Source: Leptoclinus maculatus (Eukaryota; Chordata; Actinopteri; Perciformes; Stichaeidae). From it: a stretch of 64,000 bases of DNA. The position numbers and the translations under genes are program-made. Under the pieces are notes generated by a model. It saw only the letters and a program-made list of their open reading frames with translations, did not search any database and was not told the origin of the DNA. How positions within the stretch are numbered: the first letter of the stretch is position 1; every line of letters begins with the position of its first letter. Positions 34,673-45,507 of this stretch are shown here, in pieces. The stretch lies in the NCBI GenBank assembly GCA_032191485.1, contig JAVDOI010000191.1:62001-126000 (forward strand). The letters are read 5' to 3'.

Positions 34673-37600
34673 ACTGAGCAGATCAGGATTCCATGAGGAG
34701 AAGCCAGTGAGCATTTAGAAACTCCTCTATGAAAACTATCTGTCCGATGATCTGAATGAAAATTATTTACTCGAGTCGTTTGATTTCCTGCATCTGACCC
34801 TCTCCATTCTCAGAAACCAGTGAGGACAATGTTTCCCATTGAGGAGGAGTCACCTGGTCTGGACTCCCTGGAGACTCTCTGGTCTTGTGGGCCGATAGCA
34901 GCGAGAGGGGGTCGGGGGGCTTTGGGGCCCGATTTTAAAGGTCTGAGGGAACATGTGAAAACTGCCCCTCTGGTCCTGCATCCCTCAGTTCAATGTAATA
35001 AAGTTACTGACCAAATGTCTAAATTTTTTATTTTTGAAACCCATTCCGGTGGTTTAACTGTGCCAGCAACATGCTCACTCAACCAAGGGTCACACAAACA
35101 TTGAGTGTAACATACATATTTATGCACAGGTCTTACACACACACACACTTACAATCAAACACACATGATTGCCCTTAGTCTCTACCCCCCAGGTGTGATG
35201 GATTTAGCAATCTCACGTTGAAGTAGCTGCCTTTAAGTCATTAAAATGTGTCAGCAGTGTGCTGACATTTACTTAATTTCCCATTTACGTGGGCGAGGAA
35301 AACAGACTCCCTCTAAAACCAGCTCATCTACTCACTGCTAAGAGAAACATGTATAGTGACACATAAAAGGTCTCTTATTCTGTACCGCCTCTGTCCGATA
35401 CGAGGTCCCATGTCGTATGGATTCCAATGTCAAGCTTATGATGTCCAAAATCAAACTCTGATGTGTGTTTTCTTTTTATTTGTTTTCATCATCAGCATTA
35501 TTTTCTGCTCAGTCCCTTCTGTAATGGCTGGAGAGTTGCCCTGAAAAGCCCTTTAATCCCAAGTAAACAGACAGAGAGAAAAGAGGGAAAGAAGAGTCCT
35601 TGGGAGCAGATGAGAGTTAAGCTCTCAGCAAGGCAAATTTAATTTTGGGGCTTTGTCTATCGGTATGCCCAACTGATTTGTGAGGTTGTGATTGTAATGC
35701 ATTATCTGGTGAAGGCAGTCAAAGGGAGGCTCACAAATAGCAGGCAGTGCCCCTTTATCACAGCCATTCCAGAGGAGCACAAGAGAGTCAAACTGGCACA
35801 GAGATGCAACCAGAACACACAGTACACACAAATGTTCACATAGAGACTGGTGAAAGAAAGACATGTCTGGCTGCAGTCTAGGTCTGTCCCCGAATCAGGA
35901 CTTTCAGAGGGGGCGTCTTTGTAAGATATACTTGTCATGTGGTTCATGATTTTTCTTAATTCATAAATACCTTTTTTGTTTTTTGTAGACACTCAACATT
36001 ATTAATGTTGTCTTCTTCCCAAAACACCCTTGACAACAACTGAGAAACATATTATTCACTCCCCTTCCAAATTAGTGTCAGTTTAGCTCACCTGCAGACC
36101 AGCTGTCCCTCTCAACTGCTGTTGAGTTGCTGTGAGTTGAAACTGGTTTTGTTTGGCAGATTAGCAAAGCATCCGTTGCATTGTAATTATAAACTGTCAA
36201 TCTGCCTGATGGAAGTAAGACCACTATGTTATTGTCTGTAACAATTTAATTGCACATGAAATGATGTGGCATTTTATGACTGCCTGCATTGAGTCCATGT
36301 CAAAGAGAAAGTAGGTTGCTTGACTTGTACATGAATTTTCACTGTGTTTAAAACTGTGCTGCACATTGTTGTACTGACTGTCCGATACAGATCTACATTT
36401 TCTGTCTTGTTTCGTGAAATGTTGAGTTTTGTAAAATGTTGTTATGAACCTCAGGGCCATCGTACATTACCATGTCACACATAATCTGTGATGTGGACTC
36501 TACTGAAACAATGTAATAATGGAGGGAGAAAGAAATAAGCAATAATGCATTGTGAATTGAGCAAGGAGACTGCTCAAGGGAGATAAAGTTAATTCAATTC
36601 TAATCAAACCAAGAGGATCCCATGCATTTGCTTATGGCAAAGTAGAAAGACGTGGGAAGAAAATACAATGACGCTCCAGGTACAGTTGATTTGGACTGGC
36701 ATGACACAATTTACGAGCAGAACCAAAGTCAATAACAAACAAGCTCAGTCCAAACTGAAGCAACAGTAAGCATCACACATGCATACAATGAGGAATAAAT
36801 GCTATGTGTGTCTTGGGGAGATTGGTATTGCATATTAGCTGATAAATGAGGTGGAAGAAAATATTGCAGCGCTGCCAAAAGAAAAGATGCAGACTAGAAC
36901 TTATGAGCACAGTGATTTTCAGTCAGTTATGCAACTCTTGAGTTTGGAAGCCAGCCCTAAAGCCCTGCACTATATCTGGAGGGAATATAGAGCCCGCATA
37001 ATGGCTTCCCAGTCACACTGTTGTGCCTTAATTAACGGAGGGCTGAGTTGAAGCATGGTCTCTAGCTGTGTTAAATTCCAGCAGCCAAAGAGGCATTACA
37101 TCTGTGTCAAAGAATCAATCTTTTGAACCATTGGCATTGTGTTTCTGCTGCTGATTAGCATTATGTTAATCATGTACACAGTGCAGATTAAGGCTATCCT
37201 CCACCAAATCAATTCTAAGTCGACTAACACTCATACAATTTTGTTCTTTAATCGATTAGTTGATTTAATCCACAGTTCTAAAGTTTCTCCACAAAGATTC
37301 ACATAAAAGCTCCACTTTAAAATCTTGTGATTACCAGAGATCTGCTGATATGTTTCTGGGAAATAAGTAAAAAAAAACGACTAATTGACAAAAGTAATCT
37401 TAGTCGTTTGTATTCTATCAATGAATTTTTCATCGTCATTGAATGTAAGGTAAAAGTAGCACTTCAACCTTGTCTGTCTGAGAGTCAATTGTGTCTCTCT
37501 GGGATTTGGAGTGTAGCTGATACCACAGCTGGCTGTGTGATAGGAATCCTACTCACATCCATGCATGACAACGCTCATTACACACACACTGAAATGGCCA

Positions 37601-38136
37601 CAAGGTTAACTCTGCCTTAGGCATCCGTCTTTAGCTCACATACCACACACAGAATCACAAGTTCAGCTCATTTTGTATCCCTCTTTCAAATGGCCAAACC
37701 AACCACCACATTTACACAACCTTGACAGGCCTCCTGTTGTAGAACAGCTCCTGATTAGCATTACATGTGTTCACAAATACAGAGTACTGATGGTCGATGA
37801 ACAGCAGAAAGTCTTGTGTCCTTCTCTGACCTTGTGTGGTGGAAATACATGGTTGATTTTGTAGTAAAATGCCTGCACTCTCACTTCAGTGATGTATGAG
37901 TTTGATCTCAGTCCTGTGCAATTTGAATTTAATGTGTACTTAATTACTGATCTGATAAGTTATTTACTCTTACTCATGCATTTAGCTGCATTAGCTTAGA
38001 GCGCAAATAAGGTTATTATTTCAGTTAATTTGATTAATTTGAACACATTTGTTATCACAAGGATAGATTTTGGAATTGCTATTAAAGTGATTTGCCTTTG
38101 ACTGCTCTGTAGATAACAGATCCGTTCACTTCTTTC
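34673..38136. other. Anonymous intergenic sequence
   Basis: No homology I recognise and no repeat structure beyond short CA runs. Small open frames (34820-35104, 36851-37051) lack recognisable motifs or convincing splice contexts. Confidence 0.35.
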
Positions 38137-38409
38137 CAGTGGCGGCTGGTGGAAAATGTTCTTGGTAGGGCTGTGCCACATCCAATCAATTTCAGCAAAC
38201 ATCCCAGAATGATTTAATGCAAACAAATTAAGGTATCAAACGCGCATTACTACTTTGCAGTTAAATATTTAACATTTATTCCAACACGAAAAAAAGCAGT
38301 AAATAACACTTTCACAAACACGTCAGGACATCTTATTTTAGTCACCCTCACAGGGAATTCAGTATAATATAATATATATGTCATATAATAATATTCACTA
38401 TAATATAAA

Positions 38410-38448
<39 letters not shown>

Positions 38449-39183
38449 CATATAATATATATATATCCATTTCTCAGACAGGTGCTTCATGTCCCTCACT
38501 CCCTAACTGTCCATGCTGGTTCTGTCCCCGTTGTTTTAAAAAGATAAATAAGTTATTATTATGACATCATCCAGCTAGTCAAACCTGTCTGGTGTACAGC
38601 TAGTAGAGAAGCTTCATGTACTGCTTCTCTTTCCTGCTAGTCTGCTGTCTGATTGTGAGGTCAGGCTGATCTGGGATCAGCTCTTTCAGTAGTTTCTCCT
38701 CTCAGTTCTCCTCTCAAACCGGTCTTGGAGGAGTAGTGCTCACACTGGCGCTCTCCTGTAGAGACTTCTCCTGACGAGAACGCGCAGCTTGGGGCAGAAT
38801 TAAAACTGCCCCAAGCTGAATCTATTTGAGGACGCTGATTGGCTGAATTGTATGTCACTCATTTATATCTTTACTCAGCATTAAAGCATCATTGGCTAAA
38901 CTGCTTCATAGACCCGCCTCTTTGGGGCAGTTTTTCCAGCGCCCCAGCCAGCTGAGACGTGCACACACAGAGAGGAAGAGCAGACAGGCAGAGAGGACAA
39001 GCAGGAAAAGCATATATTTACCGCAGATATCATATTTTACACATATTACTGGGTGATTCCATGTTTCAAAAACACAAATATTGACAATTTGAATAGTTTA
39101 TTTTAAATTTTATTTTTATTTTTATTTTTTGTAGCTCGAGGGGGGGCGGCGCCCTAGCGCCCTCTATGGACCAGCCGCCACTG
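38137..39183. mobile_element. TIR DNA element, non-autonomous
   Basis: CAGTGGCGGCTGGT at 38137-38150 is exactly inverted at 39170-39183 (ACCAGCCGCCACTG), next to GCGCCCTCTATGG. About 1.05 kb with no transposase. No clear target duplication, so the superfamily is left open. It contains a (CA)n(TA)n microsatellite (38400-38465) and a 13-bp stem hairpin. Confidence 0.65.
38785..38818. repeat. Perfect 13-bp stem hairpin
   Basis: CAGCTTGGGGCAG, 8-nt loop, CTGCCCCAAGCTG. Lies inside the TIR element. Confidence 0.85.
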
Positions 39184-39189
39184 CTCAAA

Positions 39190-40619
39190 CTGTTCACTTG
39201 ACTAGTCTACATACGAGTAAAAGTAATACCACTACATACATTGTATTCACTATTATTTAAATTATTTTCCATCTAAACATCCATTGTTTGAATCATTCAG
39301 TGTGTATAAGTGTTTTGTTGTCTAACCTGTTCCTACTGAAATAAAATCCAGACATCTATCAGGAGGAAGTGCATTTATTTGGAGTGTCTGTTTCCTGTCT
39401 GCAGACCCAACGTTCTTCAGAAGCATTCATCTGTCATCTCACTGCCACGACAACTCTTCTTGATTCTGAACATAAACCATAGTATAGTGTAGTAGTATTA
39501 ACTTATTCTCTGCTGGTGAGTGCAAACAGTTTAGGGTCAGAACAGATCATAGCTGATATTGGACTACTGGTTGTGTTGGTAGTAAATATTTAAATTGTGT
39601 ATTCTGGGTGTAATTTAAATCTTTACATATTACACAAAGCTTTGAAATTAATATATTCTTTGTAGTGCGTCAGCCTTAAATTGTTCTTACATTCTGGTTC
39701 GTACACTTTAAATACTGTTTCCTTAGTAGTAGTTATACTAACGAGCTATAAATTGAGGCTTTTTGAAATCTCACTGAAGTCTTTACAGTTTCAATTAACA
39801 AGTTCAAGTGTATTGTATTACTACAAAAAACATTTATTGAGATTTAGGTGGCTTCAATCAACAGTATTTGAAGTAGCATCATTTGTCTTCAGTTGTGTGT
39901 AAGTGTTAAACTTCAGTTTTTACATTGAATATATATATTTCCACAGATTTCTTTGAGAAACATCTTTAATATTAAGTACAATCTGTTCCTTTAGTACACA
40001 GTCCCTTATACACGTATACAGACCAAGTAAAGACCTGATCACACTATTTAAATCAGTGTGTAGAAGTGATTTGTTGTTTAAACCTTCATTTGCTGTAATA
40101 AGTCAAACAACTGGATTTTTTTGATTTTGGTGTTTAGATATTAACCTAAATATATTAGCATTAATATATTAAGACTGTAAGGAATATAATTAAGGTTACT
40201 GTCACTGAATTTGACATTCAAATAATTTGTATCACAAACACTAAAATATACAAATATCATATTGTCTCAGTAAAGTAAAATTGGAGCATTAATATTGATC
40301 TCTTTATTGTGTTATATTTTGAACACAATTTATTTATACAGACTTGGTTAGGATTTTGTGGATCAAACATTTGCTTGGATACTGTGAAGTCTCTTTTGGT
40401 GTATAATTATAAATTGAATAGTTTTGAAGCATTTAACCCAGAACTCTTCTGTGAGTTAATTTATCATTCCTAAGTGCTTTTGATTACTAAAATCAGACAC
40501 AGGTTACTACTATCTTCAGATCCTGCTTCGTTAATAGTAATATTTTACCATTAATATTATATCTTGATTTTGTACAATAAAAGTAAAACAATAACATTTG
40601 TGGTTTTGAAACAACAACA
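39190..40619. other. AT-rich sequence upstream of the Helitron ORFs
   Basis: No coding sequence. It probably contains the Helitron 5' terminus and promoter, but I cannot place the end: I found no short inverted repeat matching the 3' side. Confidence 0.35.
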
Positions 40620-41708
40620 ATGCCAAGGAAGGGTAAGAGGCCACAAGCTCAGAAGCTGCGCTGGCAGAGGTCTGATGAGATTCACTGTGCAACAACGACT
40701 GAAGAAGCAGAATGTGGTGGTCCTCAGAGCAGTGGAGAAGTTAAGATGTCTGCAGCGTCTCATGCTGGAAGTGTGAAACAGGGAGGTCAGCCTGATGCTT
40801 CATGTGTACCAGAGGTTTCTTATGCAGACGTTGTAAAGAGAGGACAACACAGTGATGCTGCATGTGAGGCAGGGCCTTCTAATGTCAACCAGGAAAACTC
40901 CAGAGGTCAAAGTGATGTGTCACGTGTACCACAGGTATCATATGCAGACGTTGTAAAGAGAGGACAACACAGTGATGAGTCATGTGAGGCAGGGTCTTCT
41001 AATGTGAAGCAGGTAAACCACAGAGGTCAAGGTGATGCATCATGTGTACCACAGGCTTTTGCAGCAGGACCTTCTCATGCAGACTGTGTAAACCTGGGAG
41101 ATGAACAACATGTCCGTGCATCCCGCAGCCAGGCTTCTGTTAAATACGGCAGATCCAGAAATCAGCAGTGTACCTGTAACTCACTAACCTTTCTTGCATT
41201 CCTTCATGAGAATGAAAACATCACCAGAGCAGACCTCGACCTTGTTTTGGATAAAGGTAACACGATGTATAGAGAGACCAGGAAAAGGGTCGTGGATCAC
41301 ATCTATCTGACTACCGATGAGCTCCCTGATGAAGTTCCTGCACGCAGGTTGACACATTATGTGGACATGACACAACTTTCTAGGTACGGCACATTAGGAG
41401 AACCTTTACCTGGAGCTGTCGATAGCTTTCTGGACCTAGAGTCAGGACTGAGCTGCTTGTTGTCAGATGTGAAGTACGCTTTGCTGTTGATGAGACTGTT
41501 GTGTATTGCAGTGTTCAGAACCAGGTCAGGCAGATACGGTTTCTTTGACCCACACTCCAGAACAGCCAGAGGTTTGCCCCTACCCCCCGGTTCACGTACT
41601 CCTGGTACCGCTGTCATGGTGACATTCACACGTCTCAGTGATATGATTGACAGGCTCAAGAAGTCCTACAGAATGATGGGCACACAGTCCTCCTGTAACT
41701 ATGAGTAA
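40620..41708 (+). CDS. Helitron ORF1: C76-like cysteine protease domain
   Basis: 362 codons from ATG at 40620. Residues 55-145 hold about two and a half copies of a roughly 44-residue repeat with SYADVVKRGQHSD. From about 175 a folded domain begins: QQCTCNSLTF at 182-191 and, 125 residues on, GFFDPHSR with Asp310 and His312, then GTAVMVTF. Cys near NS followed by an Asp-x-His pair recalls the papain-like peptidase family C76 (the deubiquitinase/deneddylase fold first known from herpesvirus large tegument proteins, also seen in transposon-encoded proteins). The expected role is removal of ubiquitin or Nedd8. A one-base loss at about 41706 ends the frame early; related sequence continues in another frame. 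Confidence 0.6.
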   Translation: MPRKGKRPQAQKLRWQRSDEIHCATTTEEAECGGPQSSGEVKMSAASHAGSVKQGGQPDASCVPEVSYADVVKRGQHSDAACEAGPSNVNQENSRGQSDVSRVPQVSYADVVKRGQHSDESCEAGSSNVKQVNHRGQGDASCVPQAFAAGPSHADCVNLGDEQHVRASRSQASVKYGRSRNQQCTCNSLTFLAFLHENENITRADLDLVLDKGNTMYRETRKRVVDHIYLTTDELPDEVPARRLTHYVDMTQLSRYGTLGEPLPGAVDSFLDLESGLSCLLSDVKYALLLMRLLCIAVFRTRSGRYGFFDPHSRTARGLPLPPGSRTPGTAVMVTFTRLSDMIDRLKKSYRMMGTQSSCNYE

Positions 41709-41713
41709 AGCCT

Positions 41714-42285
41714 GTGGAGTTTTACAATGTGAACACAGTCAACCTGAATGATGCTCTCCCAAACACAGACTGCAGACCTACAGCTGTCACTGAGGATGAA
41801 CCTACTCTGTTGGATGAAGCTGTTGATGAATCAAACTCACCGACTCTAAAGACAAACACAGCCACTGATCGTCCTGAGAACATTTTACCTGAAATGTCTC
41901 CTCACACCACAGCGTTGTGAAACAACCAGAAGTCCTCATTACATCATTCCAATCACATGATGCTCCTCACAGTGAATCAGAATTGACTGCTGAAGTGATA
42001 AACCCTGTTCTCAGTGATCCCTCTGATAACATAATGACAGGAGAGTCCACCGACGTCACTTTTACATCATCTGTGAGACAACAAGAGGTCATCTTCCCTG
42101 ATACCCAAAATAAACCAGAACCCTCAAGTGAATTCAGTTTCCTTCCATCACATGATGCTTCTGTCAATGAATCAAACATTTCTCCTTCAATAATAAATAC
42201 TGTTGCCAGTGATCTCTCTGATACTGTTTTGCAGGAAACCATCGTAGATTGTCAAAGTTTAGTAAACACCAAAGGAGTAAAATGA
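41714..42285 (+). pseudogene. Continuation of Helitron ORF1, Ser/Thr/Asp-rich tail
   Basis: Two overlapping frames (41714-41920, 41917-42285) continue ORF1 after frameshifts. Low-complexity acidic sequence with an internal repeat: SHDAPHSESELTAEVINPVL, then SHDASVNESNISPSIINTVA. No domain recognised. It ends TGA at 42283-42285, overlapping the ATG of the next unit. Confidence 0.5.
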
Positions 42286-43088
42286 AGAGAAGACCATTGG
42301 TCTCAGGAAAAACTCCACAAAGAAAAGAGAATCAGAAAAGGAAAGAAAGGGAAAAGTATGCTTCAAATATAGCATATAAAGCAAAGAAAAAATATCAAGC
42401 AAGCTGGAATTATCGAAACAATCCTGAATTTAGACAAATGAAAATAAATAATACAAGAGACAATGTTGACTTACAGCAAAAACGGAAAGAGTACATTTCC
42501 TCTCATTACAGAAACGATGATGATTTTAGACAGAAACAAAAACAGTACGTGGTCTCTGGATACAAGGACAATCCTGATTTTAGACAGAAACAAAAACAGT
42601 ACGTGCTCTCTCGTTACAAGGACAATCCTGATTTTAGACAGAAACAAAAACAGTACGTGCTCTCTCGTTACAAGGACAATCCTGATTTGAGACAGAAACT
42701 TAAACAGCAATTTATGGCCCGGTACCGAGACGATACTGATTTTAGACTGAAAAAAAAACAGTGCTTCACTGCTCGATATAAAGAAAGCGTAGAGTTTAGA
42801 CAGAAGAAGAGATCTCATATCACTCAGCGTTATGCTCATGACCAAGCATTCAGGGTAAGACACAGACAACTAATGAAAAAAATAATGCAAGACAGATATA
42901 AAAACAATCCTACATATTGGAGTATGCATACCATAAGATGTGCCATGAAAATAAAAAGGAAATACAGACGGACAATTAGACAAACAGAAGAAAGTGACAA
43001 CAGTTTGATCAAAGAGGCTATATCTGTTTTCAGGTCACAAATAAAGGCTGGTCCCACTTATGTGTGCACCGTCTGTCATAAAGCATAA
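42282..43088 (+). CDS. Helitron ORF2 N-terminus: basic 18-residue repeats and Cys motif
   Basis: Starts ATG at 42282 (MKRRPLVSGKTPQ...), inside a slightly longer open frame. From 42484 to 42860 there are seven 18-residue repeats of the form YKDNPDFRQKQKQYVLSR, highly basic and probably helical, likely nucleic-acid binding. It ends with CTVCHKA and a TAA at 43086-43088. The Cys/His pattern goes on in the same frame after the stop, which is therefore probably a lesion. Confidence 0.6.
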   Translation: MKRRPLVSGKTPQRKENQKRKEREKYASNIAYKAKKKYQASWNYRNNPEFRQMKINNTRDNVDLQQKRKEYISSHYRNDDDFRQKQKQYVVSGYKDNPDFRQKQKQYVLSRYKDNPDFRQKQKQYVLSRYKDNPDLRQKLKQQFMARYRDDTDFRLKKKQCFTARYKESVEFRQKKRSHITQRYAHDQAFRVRHRQLMKKIMQDRYKNNPTYWSMHTIRCAMKIKRKYRRTIRQTEESDNSLIKEAISVFRSQIKAGPTYVCTVCHKA

Positions 43089-44130
43089 TTTCCAAACCAA
43101 GTGAGACCCTGTAAAAGGTTAAACTATGTACAAAATCCAGTTATGGTTGCAGCATGCCCGACAGGAAAGTACATCCATGTTTGTGATGATGGGAGTGCAG
43201 AGATGAACAACAGTGCAAAGTGCCTGATGAGAGGAAGGAAGAGTGGATTTGTCACACCTGCCATAATCATCTTAAAGATGGAGCCATGCCAACACTCGCT
43301 GTAGCTAACAACTTGGAGCTCGCTGACATTACACCTGAACTGTGTGATCTCAACATATTGGAGAGACATCTCATAGCTAAGTGCATAGCCTTTGCCAAAA
43401 TGATTCCTCTTCCCAAAGGAAGACAGAGATCAATACATGGTAACGTGGTTTGTGTCCCGTCTGAGGTGCAGGAAACAGTGGAAGCCTTACCCAGACTGAG
43501 AAGTGAGTCCCAGGTCATGAGAGTGAAACTGAAGAGACGATTGTGTTACAAAGGTCATCAGCTGTTCCAGACTGTCACCTGGTCTAAACTAGTGCAGGCG
43601 CTGCACAAACTCAAACACATTCATCCACAATACCAGGACATAACTATCAGAGATGAGGCTGAGCTATGTGACCCAACACTTCCTGATGATGACGATAAGG
43701 ATGAAACAATGGATGAGAATGATTATGATGAAGCTGATTTAATGGACATTGACATGTGTGAGAAAAGTGCACTGTGTGAGGCAGAAACTGAGGCTGAAGG
43801 TGAGCAGGATATTGACATGTTGTCATGTGATGGTGAACAACCAGAGGAGCAGAGAGATGATGCAGAACAGGAAGGTGACTAACGGTGGTTTTGCTCTAGA
43901 ATCATGTCTTCAGCCATGTGATGTTTCAGAGGAGATTTTATGTTTCAGTGAAGGAATCTACTCTGTTGCCCCTGCAGAAAGAAACAGTCCCGTTGGCTTT
44001 TTCAGAACACCTAAACTTGAGGCGATGGCTTTCCCTGTACAGTTCCCTACAGGTCAAAACACACTGGATGAAATGAGACGTATTAAAGTAACACCCAGCA
44101 GTTATTTCAAAGCAAGGCTTTTCTGTACTG
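43089..44130 (+). pseudogene. Helitron ORF2, Cys/His and DUF6570-like region, frameshifted
   Basis: Successive frames carry one protein: RPCKRLNYVQNP and CPTGKYIHVCDDG, then WICHTCHNHLKDG and the block LNILERHLIAKCIAFAKMI followed by LPKGRQRSIHGNVV (43220-43882), which is typical of the region preceding Helitron Rep domains, then an acidic linker, then IYSVAPAERNSPVGFFRTPK and AMAFPVQFPTGQN (to 44150). Shifts near 43215, 43870 and 44160 (a T-run) break it. Confidence 0.65.
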
Positions 44131-45507
44131 ATGATCGTTTTGCCAGACACAAATTATTTTTTCTTTGCACAGTTTGTGACTGAAATACACTTGGCTACCT
44201 CCAGCATGACAATACAGTTGAGGAAAGGAAAGCCTCTGACTAGAGATGGACGAAGAATAACTTCTGGTATGCTGCAAAATAAACGAGAGGTCGAGAGACT
44301 GGTGAGAAATAAAGATGCAGTCAGATTAATGCAGCCGCTGAGAGGAACACCAGCTTATTGGGAGAAAACTACAAGAGATCTTTTTGCCATGATCAGACAG
44401 TTGGGAACCCCCACATTCTTTTGTACATTTTCTGCAGCTGAGATGCGTTGGCCTGAAGTGATTGAGGCAATAAAAGGACAGCAAGGTGAAGAGGTCAATG
44501 TTGAAGGGCTCGACTGGTCAGCAAAGTGTGACATACTGAGAAGCAATCCAGTGACAACAATGCGCATGTTTGATAAGCGCGTTGAGGCGTTATTCAGAGA
44601 TTTGCTCTTATCGCCTGCACAGCCTCTCGGCAAAGTTGTTGACTATTTTTACCGAGTTGAGTTTCAGCACAGAGGAAGCCCACACATTCACTGTCTCATA
44701 TGGGTAGAAGGTGCACCTGTGTTTGAGAAGGATGATGATCAGATTGTGTCAGATTTTGTGTCCAAATACATCACAGCTCAGCTGCCTGACCCACATTCAC
44801 AACCTGAACTGTACAAGAAGGTAACAGAATTGCAAATACACAGCAAAAACCACTCAAGGACATGTTTCAGAAGTCCCAGCTCTGGTTGCAGATTTGGATT
44901 TCCCAAACCACCTGCCAGAAACACAATCACAACGAGACCTGGTGAGAACGTTGATCCGCTGCAAGTGCAAATGGCAAAGTCAAAGCTCCAACCACTGAAC
45001 TTGTTGCTGAATGAACCTGAAACTGCCTCACTCAGTTTGCAGCAGCTCCTAGCTCGATGTGACTTAACACTCCATGAGTATGAACGATGCCTCAATATGA
45101 TCAACAAATCCAGTGCGGTGATACTGAAACGTGAGCCAAAAGACTGCTGGGTAAATGGATATAATCCACATTTACTTGAAGCCTGGGATGCCAATATTGA
45201 TGTTAGTTATATTCTCAATGCATATTCATGCATCATGTATCTCACCGGCTACATAACCAAAAAGGAATCTGGACTTTCTGAGTACCTCAAAACAGTCATT
45301 GAGAACTCCACCAGAGACAACGTCAATGAATGTGATGAAATGAGGGAAATCATGCAAGCTTACTCTAAAAAGAGAGAGGTCAGTGCTCAGGAGTGTGTGA
45401 CTCGTGCCTGTGGCATTAAAATGAAGAAGTGTTCACGTGGCGTCATATTCATACCGACAGATGACAACGCACTGAAAATGAGTCGCCCCATGTCTTACCT
45501 AGAGAAC
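44131..45507 (+). CDS. Helitron ORF2: Rep (HUH nuclease) segment
   Basis: The Helitron N-like domain (RDLFAMIRQLGTPTFFCTFS, RWPEV) is followed by the HUH block QHRGSPHIHCLIW, whose His-Ile-His lies at 44683-44691, and by the tyrosine region MYLTGYITKKESGL near 45238-45280 (Tyr codons at 45238 and 45250). Rep nicks and rejoins single strands during rolling-circle-like transposition. The frame stays open to 45663, but residues after 45507 derive from the inserted LTR. The true start lies upstream across a frameshift. Confidence 0.8.

Noticed and set aside
34820..35104. 94-codon frame starting MFPIEEESPGLDSLETL
   Set aside because: No recognisable domain and no firm splice or promoter context; too short to call.
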